From JACMLD01 sp040004415 (GTDB lineage Bacteria > Bacteroidota > Bacteroidia > Chitinophagales > Chitinophagaceae): a stretch of DNA of 13,017 bases. The stretch is taken from the NCBI GenBank assembly GCA_040004415.1, contig JBDUAY010000135.1, positions 1-13,017 of the forward strand, read 5' to 3'. Shown here in pieces: positions 1 through 6,521 of the stretch (positions are counted from its first letter, which is position 1; every line of letters begins with the position of its first letter). Both the position numbers and the translations under genes were made by a program. Under the pieces are notes generated by a model. It had not been told where the DNA came from and did no database searches. It saw nothing but the letters and a program-made list of their open reading frames with translations.

Positions 1-681
1 CTGCAGGAATACAAAATAGCGGCGACGAAAATAATCGTCAATGATGGCAACAAAAATTTTGCACTCATAAATAATGCTTTTAGGTTTTAAATGATGAAAT
101 GAATAACCATGGCTTTCCATTAGAAGCGTCTGGATTTTATTGGTATGTATTTCATAGCCGGAGTTACCGTATTGCTTTGCAGGAAAAGGGCAATCTTTAA
201 TTAAAATTTATTACAAGAAAAAATCAAACTGTTATTTTCACATATCAGTATACAGAAGACAAGTATGGGAGGGTTCTATTTTTTGTTTCGTGGTAAGCGG
301 TGGAACAGATTGAAGTTATTTATTTTCTGCACATAAAAAATACTACAAAGCGGGTATTACACTTATTAGCATATAGTACAACTCCATCAATTGGTTAATA
401 AAAAATACGCTGCAACCAGCGATAATAATCATAGCCAGCCTTGTTTCCATCTTCTGACACGCCGTTATTCAAATTTTATATTTTTTGAGGTTATTTCGCC
501 GCAAATGCTGGATTGGAAATGAGGCTCGTCACTGCTGTATTTCAATCACTTATTTGCCAGAATCAAAGCTGTTATCTTTATCTTCATACACGGCTAAACT
601 ACCGGCTGTCCGGGAAAATAAACAGGAATAGAGAAGCGTGCAACGAATCGGGTTGTTTAAAACGCATTTTAAAACCAGAAC
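1..681. other. Gene-poor leader upstream of the P-type ATPase
   Basis: This 681-base AT-rich stretch holds no gene I recognise on either strand. Short open frames occur. One runs from base 1 to a TAA at 88-90 on the plus strand. Another runs from 84 to a TAA at 198-200 and contains an ATG at 99; its peptide ends ALQEKGNL. They could be eroded C-terminal ends of a gene lying to the left, but each is under 40 codons and matches no family I know. A plus-strand frame starting at 513 runs into the ATPase gene in another frame and is most likely chance. The promoter of the ATPase should lie here. A candidate -7 element of the Bacteroidota type (TATCTTTA, 573-580) has a TTTG at 553-556, but the 16-bp spacing is shorter than usual, so I do not call it. 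Confidence 0.5.
343..450 (-). CDS. Possible 35-aa membrane peptide, unrecognised
   Basis: A minus-strand frame with ATG at 448-450 and stop at 343-345 encodes 35 residues. It begins METRLAMIIIAGCSVFFI and is mostly hydrophobic, enough for one or two membrane passes. No family is recognised. There is no spaced ribosome-binding site: the purine run AGAAG directly touches the start codon. It points away from the neighbouring ATPase. Small membrane peptides accompany some P-type ATPases (KdpF is the known case), but this sequence does not resemble KdpF. Chance is a likely explanation in AT-rich DNA, so this is a weak call. Confidence 0.15.
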   Translation of the reverse strand: METRLAMIIIAGCSVFFINQLMELYYMLISVIPAL

Positions 682-3213
682 ATGCAATCATCTCCCCAGC
701 AACCTTTTTGGCATTACACTATGCAGGAAGCTTTTTCACGAACGAAAAGTAGTGAGAACGGCATTACAGAGCAGGAAGCTGCGGACCGAAAAAAAATCTT
801 CGGCCCAAACACTTTAAAAGAAAAAATCAATACAACCGGCCTGGTGCTTTTTTTGCGCCAGTTCAAAACACCGGTAACATTATTATTGATAGGCGCCGCC
901 ATATTATCCATGATATTGGGCGATACGGTTGACAGCTATATTATTTTTACTATTATCATAGTTAGCAGCCTGCTTGGATTCTGGCAGGAGAAAGGTGCGG
1001 CAGATTCGGTTAGTCAGCTCTATAAAATGATACAAGTTAAATGTACCGTTTTACGGGATAAACAAACAAAAGAAATACCTGTTGCAGATGTTGTACCCGG
1101 AGATATTATTTTGCTATCTGCCGGCGCACTTATACCGGCAGATAGTCTGCTAGTAAGTTCCAAAGAACTTTTTGTTGATGAAGCTGCTTTCACCGGAGAA
1201 ACTTATCCGGCGGAAAAAGATCCTGCAGTGCTTCCTGAAGATACGCCGCTCAACAAACGGGGCAACAGCGTTTTCATGGGCTGCCATGTATTAAGTGGCA
1301 AAGGAACCGCACTTGTAATACAAACGGGTCATCACACAGAATTTGGAAAAATATCTGCCAGCCTCCGGGCTAAAATTCCAGAAACAGAATTTGAAAGAGG
1401 TATTGGTCAATTTGGATATTTACTGATGCGAATAACGCTGATGCTTGTTTTTCTCATCTTTGCCGTAAATGTGTACCTGCACAAACCCGTGCTGGATTCA
1501 TTTCTTTTTTCATTGGCACTGGCCGTTGGGCTGACACCGCAATTATTACCCGTTATTATTTCTGTCAACCTTGCCACTGGGGCAAAAAGAATGGCCCGAA
1601 AAAAAGTGATCGTAAAAAAACTGTCTTCTATTCCCAATTTCGGCAGTATGAACATACTTTGTTCCGACAAAACCGGAACACTAACTGCCGGAAAAGTGAC
1701 TGTAAAAGAAACTATTTGTTGCGACGGGAACCATTCAGAAAAAGTGTTGCGGTATGGATGGATGAATGCATCGCAGCAACAGGGCTTCAGCAACCCAATT
1801 GATGATGCATTATGCAACATATATAAAGGACCCAAGGATGAATGTCATCTTCAAAGCGAAGTACCATATGATTTTATTCGCAAGCGCCTTACTGTTCAAG
1901 TTATAGACAAAGGAGAAAACATTGCTATTACAAAAGGCGCCCTGCAGCAGGTTCTCAACATTTGCAGTGACGCAGAAATGGCAGATGGTAGCATTGTGCC
2001 GATTGAAGAAAAAAAACAAAGTCTTTTGCAGATATTTGAAAAGAATTGTTCCCAGGGGTACAGAATATTGGGGCTTGCCTATAAAAAAGTTACAGACGGC
2101 CAGGATTTTAGTAAAGAAAAAGAAACCGGGATGACCTTTATAGGCTTTATTTCTCTTTTCGATCCACCTAAAAAAGAAATTTTTGCTACCATCAATGAAT
2201 TAAAACAACTGGGCGTATCATTAAAAGTAATCACTGGCGACAATGCCCTGGTTGCTGTTAACCTGTTAAAACAAATTGGCTTCGCAAATCCGGTGATGCT
2301 TACCGGTGCAGCCATGCGTAACATGAGTACAGAAGCATTTGCCCGCCAGGCCGCAATGGCAGATGTTTTTGCAGAAGTAGAACCAAATCAAAAAGAACAA
2401 ATTATACTGGCGTTAAAAAAAGCCGGTCATGTAGTTGGTTTTATGGGTGATGGCATTAACGACGCCCCCGCATTACACGTAGCTGACGTGGGCATTTCGG
2501 TTGATACTGCAGTTGACGTGGCAAAAGAAGCAGCAGATATTATTTTACTGGAAACAGATTTAAATGTATTGACGCATGGTATCAGGGAAGGCAGGCTTAC
2601 ATTTTCAAATACAATGAAATATGTTTTTATGGCTACCAGCGCCAATTTTGGCAATATGTTTAGTATGGCAGGTGCATCCGTATTTTTATCTTTTCTGCCA
2701 TTGCTGCCAAAACAAATATTATTAACAAACCTGCTGACTGATTTACCGGAAATGACCATTGCAACTGACAAGGTAGATGAAGTGAATATATTGCGCCCGC
2801 GCCGATGGGATATTGCTTTTATCAAAAAGTTTATGATTGTGTTTGGCTTACTCAGTTCAATCTTTGATTACTGCACATTTGCCGTATTGCTGATGATTTT
2901 AAAAGCAGATGAAAAAACTTTTCAGACCGGGTGGTTTGTTGAATCTGTTATTTCTGCTTCACTGATTGTCCTGGTAATGCGCACACGGCTTCCCTTTTTT
3001 AAAAGCGTGCCCGGCAAGGCTTTACTTATCACAACCTTATCTACTATTGCCGGTGTGCTGTTGATTCCCTTCACAAAACTGGGCGCATTAATGGGCTTTG
3101 TAGCACTGCCGTTGTATAGTTATGGTTGGATTGCAGGCATCATTGCATTTTATGTAGTCAGTGCAGAGGTAACAAAGAAATGGTTTTATAAAAAATATGA
3201 TTCGGTTAAATAA
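682..3213 (+). CDS. P3B-type magnesium-transporting P-type ATPase (MgtA/MgtB-like)
   Basis: Inner-membrane ATPase of 843 aa, predicted to move Mg2+ into the cell with ATP hydrolysis through an aspartyl-phosphate intermediate. The N-terminal cation-ATPase domain covers about residues 8-50. The actuator loop has TGET at 171-174. The phosphorylation motif CSDKTGTLT puts the acceptor at Asp329. TGD is at 518-520 and the hinge motif GDGINDAP at 589-596. Helix 4 carries GLTPQLLP (283-290) and helix 6 NLLTDLP (683-689). Together with the VIVKKLSSIPNFGSMN stretch before Asp329, this is the P3B pattern, not the P2 calcium or P1B heavy-metal pattern. The length is slightly below E. coli MgtA (about 900 aa). 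The start at 682 is preferred over the ATG at 721 because residues 8-20 (PFWHYTMQEAFSR) belong to the family's N-terminal domain. No Shine-Dalgarno is visible. Helix 4 has Gln287 where E. coli MgtA has Glu (GLTPEMLP). The transported ion is inferred from the subfamily. Confidence 0.9.
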   Translation: MQSSPQQPFWHYTMQEAFSRTKSSENGITEQEAADRKKIFGPNTLKEKINTTGLVLFLRQFKTPVTLLLIGAAILSMILGDTVDSYIIFTIIIVSSLLGFWQEKGAADSVSQLYKMIQVKCTVLRDKQTKEIPVADVVPGDIILLSAGALIPADSLLVSSKELFVDEAAFTGETYPAEKDPAVLPEDTPLNKRGNSVFMGCHVLSGKGTALVIQTGHHTEFGKISASLRAKIPETEFERGIGQFGYLLMRITLMLVFLIFAVNVYLHKPVLDSFLFSLALAVGLTPQLLPVIISVNLATGAKRMARKKVIVKKLSSIPNFGSMNILCSDKTGTLTAGKVTVKETICCDGNHSEKVLRYGWMNASQQQGFSNPIDDALCNIYKGPKDECHLQSEVPYDFIRKRLTVQVIDKGENIAITKGALQQVLNICSDAEMADGSIVPIEEKKQSLLQIFEKNCSQGYRILGLAYKKVTDGQDFSKEKETGMTFIGFISLFDPPKKEIFATINELKQLGVSLKVITGDNALVAVNLLKQIGFANPVMLTGAAMRNMSTEAFARQAAMADVFAEVEPNQKEQIILALKKAGHVVGFMGDGINDAPALHVADVGISVDTAVDVAKEAADIILLETDLNVLTHGIREGRLTFSNTMKYVFMATSANFGNMFSMAGASVFLSFLPLLPKQILLTNLLTDLPEMTIATDKVDEVNILRPRRWDIAFIKKFMIVFGLLSSIFDYCTFAVLLMILKADEKTFQTGWFVESVISASLIVLVMRTRLPFFKSVPGKALLITTLSTIAGVLLIPFTKLGALMGFVALPLYSYGWIAGIIAFYVVSAEVTKKWFYKKYDSVK

Positions 3214-3243
3214 TGTATTTTTTAAAGTTGGATTGTATAGACT

Positions 3244-3408
3244 ATGCGCTCAAAACTTTCTGCACCAGACGAATTCAAAATATCTATCCCAGAATTAAGC
3301 GCATTCTATATTGAAATGAAAAATGAAAAAACGAACACCCGTTCATTAATAATTCCGAAGATAAGTCAACACAACTGTGGCACAATTTACCTGATTTGTA
3401 ACAATTAA
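3244..3408 (+). CDS. Possible 54-aa hypothetical protein
   Basis: An open frame of 54 codons fills most of the gap between the ATPase and the PEBP gene. The peptide is MRSKLSAPDEFKISIPEL at its start and ends LICNN. It is mixed polar and hydrophobic, with no signal peptide, membrane segment or known motif. No ribosome-binding site is visible, but that is normal for this genome. It could be a real small gene, a leader peptide or chance. The rest of the 3214-3506 gap shows no terminator hairpin or clear promoter. Confidence 0.22.
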   Translation: MRSKLSAPDEFKISIPELSAFYIEMKNEKTNTRSLIIPKISQHNCGTIYLICNN

Positions 3409-3506
3409 TTAAGTGTGTGTTTAACATGTATGCTTATTCGTGCAGAAAACTGCATGGCACAATGTGTGATATATACAATCTGCATTATTTATTTAAATCG
3501 GCAGCT

Positions 3507-3974
3507 ATGGCAAATAATACATCGGGGAAACTTATTATATCCAGCCCTGCATTCCAGCAGGAAGGTAATATTCCATCAAAATATACCTGTGATGGTCAGG
3601 AAATCAATCCGGCTTTTAACATTGAAAATATTCCTGACGATACACAAACATTGGCTATTGTAGCGGAAGATCCGGATGCCTCAAAAGGAACTTTCGATCA
3701 TTGGGTAGTTTGGAATATTCCAAAGACGGGAAAAATTGCAGAAAATTCAACCCCTGGTGTTAGCGGGAAAAATGGAACCGGCCACACTGGTTATCATGGT
3801 CCATGTCCTCCTTCTGGCAGTCATCGTTATTATTTTTATGTATTTGCATTAGATACAAAACTTGATTTAAACGCCGGTTCAAATAAAGAGGAGTTGCAGG
3901 CCGCCATGGATGAACATATCCTGGCTACCGGAACATTGATGGGCCGTTATCAAAAGATAAAGCAAAACGCATAA
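3507..3974 (+). CDS. YbhB/YbcL-family PEBP (Raf kinase inhibitor-like) protein
   Basis: Small soluble protein of 155 aa in the phosphatidylethanolamine-binding protein family. Bacterial members such as E. coli YbhB (about 158 aa) have no settled biochemical role; the fold makes a shallow anion- or ligand-binding pocket. Pocket motifs are present: DPDA at 55-58, DHWVVWNIP at 64-72 and GYHGPCPPSGSHRYYF at 95-110. The frame opens further upstream to an ATG at 3417. That would add 30 residues, with extra Cys and Tyr, that do not belong to the family. The ATG at 3507 gives the usual length and a typical N-terminus (MANNTSGKLIISSPAF), so I chose it. No Shine-Dalgarno is seen. The next gene starts six bases after the stop, so the two are probably cotranscribed. 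No signal peptide is present with this start, so it is likely cytoplasmic. Confidence 0.9.
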   Translation: MANNTSGKLIISSPAFQQEGNIPSKYTCDGQEINPAFNIENIPDDTQTLAIVAEDPDASKGTFDHWVVWNIPKTGKIAENSTPGVSGKNGTGHTGYHGPCPPSGSHRYYFYVFALDTKLDLNAGSNKEELQAAMDEHILATGTLMGRYQKIKQNA

Positions 3975-3980
3975 TCAGGA

Positions 3981-4727
3981 ATGAGTGTTACAAAAAAAAG
4001 GCTACTGATCGTTTTTATTATTTGTTCGACAACCAGAATTAAAACCATGGCCCAGTTCAGTGACAGTGTACATCATAATATTGGTTATGCAGCTACTGGT
4101 ATTATCAATCAAACTGATAACACAAATTCTTTTGTCGTAAATAATAATTTAAAATTCAATGTCAATAAAAAGAATAAATTCCTGAACAGCAGTGCCAGCT
4201 GGGTGTATGGAAAACAGAATGGGACGCTGACAAACAATGATTTCAACAGTACGGTAAATTTTGACATTTATGGAAAGGTGCCTCATTTGTATTATTGGGG
4301 TTTAGCCGCGTATGACAAAAGTCTTTCACTGAAAATAAATGATCGTTTCCAGGGAGGCGTGGGCATCGGATATAATTTTCTCAATAAAAAGACAGCCTCC
4401 ATCGGACTAAGCGATGGCATATTATACGAATACAGCGATTTGCAGGATACCGTGCCAGCGCATGATACATATCGTACGTTGCGTAACTCGCTCCGGTTAA
4501 AATATCATTTTGTATGGAAAGGAATTGTCGTGTTTGACGGTGTTCAATTCTGGCAACCATCTTTTTCTTCCAGCAAAGATTACGTTTTGAAGTCCATCAA
4601 CAGTCTTTCCATCAAACTAAAAAAGTGGCTGAGCCTCACCAGCGCTATGACTTATAATAAAGTAAACCGGACGCAAAGCAAAAACTTTTTATTTACAGCA
4701 GGCGTTACAGCAGATTACTATTTTTAA
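3981..4727 (+). CDS. DUF481-like outer-membrane beta-barrel protein
   Basis: A 248-aa protein predicted to be exported and folded into the outer membrane. Residues 5-18 form a basic then hydrophobic segment (KKRLLIVFIICSTT), followed by MAQ near residues 23-25 as a likely signal cleavage region. The mature part alternates polar and aromatic or hydrophobic residues in strands, with many Asn, Ser, Lys and Tyr, and repeated motifs such as GVGIGYNFL and SLRLKYHFVW. It ends in aromatic Phe (TADYYF), typical of barrel proteins recognised by the BAM machinery. This pattern fits DUF481, whose function is unknown. The gene follows the PEBP gene by six bases, with CAGGA next to the ATG. Its stop codon is immediately followed by the stop of a minus-strand gene relic. 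DUF481 is my best family match from pattern alone; a generic barrel is the alternative. Confidence 0.7.
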   Translation: MSVTKKRLLIVFIICSTTRIKTMAQFSDSVHHNIGYAATGIINQTDNTNSFVVNNNLKFNVNKKNKFLNSSASWVYGKQNGTLTNNDFNSTVNFDIYGKVPHLYYWGLAAYDKSLSLKINDRFQGGVGIGYNFLNKKTASIGLSDGILYEYSDLQDTVPAHDTYRTLRNSLRLKYHFVWKGIVVFDGVQFWQPSFSSSKDYVLKSINSLSIKLKKWLSLTSAMTYNKVNRTQSKNFLFTAGVTADYYF

Positions 4728-4976
4728 TTATTGCTTCGTAAATTTAAAATAATCGAAATTCATATTCCCTTTTTCTAAGATGTGCAATGTCAGCAGGTGA
4801 ACGCCTTTTGTAAGATCGATTTGCGTTAATGAATCTAATTTATTCCAGTGGTGCCATTGACGCCAGGCAACTGTATCGCGCGCATCATATGTTGAACATA
4901 TTTGTAACCAGCATAAGTAAAAGAACGAACAAAATATTTTTCACTATAACGCCATTGAATTATCATCAAAAGTATT
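4728..4976 (-). pseudogene. C-terminal relic of a carbohydrate-binding-like (CBM6-type) glycan enzyme
   Basis: Read on the minus strand, the frame ending at the TAA at 4728-4730 is open back to a stop at 4941-4943. It translates in a clearly protein-like way: YDARDTVAWRQWHHWNKL, then LTLHILEKGNMNFDYFKF, then TKQ and stop. This is the end pattern of jelly-roll sugar-binding modules, where a hydrophobic 'GxHxLTLHxxExGNMNxDYxxF' strand pair closes the domain. Upstream the coding look continues but switches frame: RSFTYAGYKYV lies in a second frame (4895-4957) and NTFDDNSMAL in a third (4947-4976). Stops and at least two frameshifts mean no functional protein can be made. It is likely what is left of a secreted glycosidase or carbohydrate-binding protein. 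The family is inferred from the ending only and I cannot name it. Confidence 0.5.
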
Positions 4977-5264
4977 CTTTATCAACCCGGTTAATTTATG
5001 AAATCAATACCAAAAAAATGCTATTGTCATCGAAACCAGCATTTCAGCTCCCCTTGAACCGCAAAACTTATATTGCAAGCATGCAGAAAATAGTCTCGTA
5101 AAAATGTAATATGAAACGATGCCGTATCTTTCAAAAATTGCTGCGTGAATTATATGCACAGATTGAGTTATCTGGCCAGCGTTAATTTAATTCGGAAATA
5201 TTATACGATGGATTTAAGCGTGGCACTTTAACTCCATCTAAATTCCAAAATTCCACAATTGTAA
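4977..5264. other. Unassigned spacer, possibly further gene decay
   Basis: About 290 bases between the glycan-enzyme relic and the ribokinase stop, with no intact gene. On the minus strand a frame of about 50 codons is open around 5002-5157 but has no recognisable motif. Just past the ribokinase stop another frame reads VEFWNLDGVKVPRLNPSY before a stop at 5182-5184, which also looks protein-like. These may be more remnants of the same decayed gene or chance. The plus-strand frame at 4829-5101 runs over the relic and matches nothing. No strong hairpin terminator for the ribokinase is visible. Confidence 0.4.
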
Positions 5265-6167
5265 TCAATACATCACTTCTGCCCGGTAAGGCATCGAAGA
5301 CTGCGCGCCCATTCTTGTTACAGAAACGGAAGCGGCTTTGCAGGCAGTTAAAATAGCAACACCCCATTCGTTTCCTGAAGTAATTTCTACTGCAAGCACG
5401 CCATTAAATACATCGCCCGCAGCAGTTGTGTCAACCGCGTTAACAACCGGCGCCTTCACCATCATCTCAATATTATCATTTTTAAAGAACGCGCCTTGTT
5501 CACCCAGTGTAATAATTACATTTTGTACACCTGCTTTTAATAACACAGCAGCCGACTTAGAAGCAGAATCAATGTTCGTTACTTTTATGCCGGTTAATAT
5601 TTCTGCTTCCGTTTCGTTTGGTGTTATCAGATACAGGTAAGGAAAAAGTTCTGCAGGCAGTTGTTGGGCAGGTGCGGGATTTAATATAACTTTTGTTTTT
5701 ACTTCGCAGGCTTTTCGGGCTGTGTACAAAACAGTACTTACAGGAATTTCCAATTGCAAAAGAATGCAGTCTGCACTGGCAATAACTTTTTCTGCAACCT
5801 TTATTTCATTTTCAGTAAGCGTATCATTGGCGCCAGACGCTACAACAATTTCATTTTCTCCTTTTTCATCTACCAATATTAATGCCGTGCCGGATGACTT
5901 GCTAAGATCTTTCTGTATATATATTGTATTGATGCCTTCTTTGTTAAATTCATCTATTGCGCGCTGACCAAAAATATCATTACCTGTTTTGCAAATAAGA
6001 ATAACTTCCGCACCCATTCTTGCGGCTGCAACCGCCTGGTTGGCGCCCTTTCCGCCCGAAAACATAAAAAACTCACCGCCCAGTATGGTTTCCCCCGGAA
6101 CAGGGAACTTATTTGTCTTTATAACCATGTCGGTATTTGAACTTCCAACGACTACAATCTGTGGCAT
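5265..6167 (-). CDS. rbsK: Ribokinase (PfkB family)
   Basis: A 300-aa cytoplasmic sugar kinase expected to phosphorylate D-ribose at O5 with ATP, feeding ribose 5-phosphate to the pentose phosphate pathway and nucleotide synthesis. It opens with the family strand VVVGSSNTDMV (5-15). PfkB signature 1 is seen as GGKGANQA (38-45), with NPAPA at 163-167 and NETEAE at 184-189. Signature 2 is DTTAAGDVFNG (246-256) with the catalytic base at Asp252. The AAGD form, instead of GAGD, is usual in ribokinases. Length is typical (E. coli RbsK is 309 aa). The ATG at 6165-6167 gives the expected N-terminus. Its nearest upstream gene on the strand is a sugar/nucleoside permease, separated by a 354-bp structured spacer. 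An imperfect tandem repeat directly before the start may be a regulator site. Ribose is the best guess for substrate; other PfkB substrates cannot be excluded. Confidence 0.9.
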   Translation of the reverse strand: MPQIVVVGSSNTDMVIKTNKFPVPGETILGGEFFMFSGGKGANQAVAAARMGAEVILICKTGNDIFGQRAIDEFNKEGINTIYIQKDLSKSSGTALILVDEKGENEIVVASGANDTLTENEIKVAEKVIASADCILLQLEIPVSTVLYTARKACEVKTKVILNPAPAQQLPAELFPYLYLITPNETEAEILTGIKVTNIDSASKSAAVLLKAGVQNVIITLGEQGAFFKNDNIEMMVKAPVVNAVDTTAAGDVFNGVLAVEITSGNEWGVAILTACKAASVSVTRMGAQSSMPYRAEVMY

Positions 6168-6225
6168 ATCACTTACAATTATTAGTGTTTATTAGCTATC
6201 ACTCGTACCCTTAGTGTTTAATCAT
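6167..6225 (-). repeat. Imperfect ~30-bp tandem repeat before ribokinase, possible operator
   Basis: Two units lie head to tail, 6167-6196 and 6197-6225. Each starts TATCACT (6167 and 6197) and contains the exact 10-mer TTAGTGTTTA (6182-6191 and 6211-6220). Inside each unit CACT and AGTG form a short dyad with 9-10 bases between them. The repeat ends at the ribokinase start codon, a place where a repressor could bind. The operator role is inference. Confidence 0.4.
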
Positions 6226-6503
6226 ATTGTTCAGAAAATTTTCTTCGCAAATGCCTCTATTCCGTCCCCGTGGAAGCGCTGTTCAGGAACACCAAACAGA
6301 TGCAATTTGGCTCCGGAGAAGGCCCCTGTAATGCACAGGGAACTCCCGCTGGGGCTATATGAATCCTTTCATGTAAATGCTACAAACAGGCTGCTCCTCC
6401 AAAGCATCATGCAGCTGCAAAACTGCACAAATTATTTTATTAGTCAAATACAATCTTCCGAACAGCTATGGTGATCCCACTAGCACGTATAGCCTCCATT
6501 TGT
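6187..6503. mobile_element. Possible MITE-like insertion or interspersed repeat in the permease-ribokinase spacer
   Basis: The 10-mer AATTATTAGT occurs at 6177-6186 and again in the same orientation at 6504-6513, bracketing 317 bp. The interior has higher GC than other spacers here and is rich in palindromes: CTCCGGAG (6311-6318), a hairpin CCCTGT-N5-ACAGGG (6324-6340), a wider GCCCC/GGGGC pairing (6322-6326 with 6351-6355) and TGCAGCTGCA (6410-6419). Deleting it with one repeat copy would leave 27 bp between permease stop and ribokinase start, a normal operon spacer. The parts reading GGGGCTATATGAATCC and GCTACAAACAGG on the plus strand remind me of GC-rich interspersed elements in Bacteroidota spacers, but that is memory, not a search. 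Terminal inverted repeats are at best five bases (GCTAT). It carries no transposase. Two short minus-strand frames (MEAIRASGITIAVRKIVFD at 6440-6499 and one ending IEAFAKKIF at 6231) read smoothly but are too short to call genes. Confidence 0.4.
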
Positions 6504-6521
6504 AATTATTAGTCTCTGCAG

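Noticed and set aside
513..752. 79-codon plus-strand frame overlapping the ATPase start
   Set aside because: It runs 71 bases into the well-supported ATPase gene in another frame, has no recognisable motif and is rich in Cys, Asn and Arg as expected of chance translation.
1407..2825. Long minus-strand frames inside the ATPase (up to 142 codons)
   Set aside because: They are antisense shadows of a gene with complete family motifs.
3417..3506. N-terminal 30-residue extension of the PEBP protein
   Set aside because: The extra residues have no family resemblance and would make the protein longer than usual; the ATG at 3507 gives the standard start.
4829..5101. 90-codon plus-strand frame between the barrel gene and ribokinase
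   Set aside because: It lies over the minus-strand relic, whose translation is far more protein-like, and matches no family.
5182..5367. 61-codon minus-strand frame overlapping the ribokinase end
   Set aside because: Most of it overlaps the ribokinase C-terminus in another frame. The tail beyond the ribokinase stop is protein-like but too short to call.
6167..6225. Repeat pair as a CRISPR remnant
   Set aside because: Only two imperfect copies with no unique spacers between them and no cas genes; a tandem duplication or operator is simpler.
6214..6474. 86-codon plus-strand frame in the permease-ribokinase spacer
   Set aside because: It spans the palindromic repeat-like segment and has a composition typical of translated repeats; no domain is seen.
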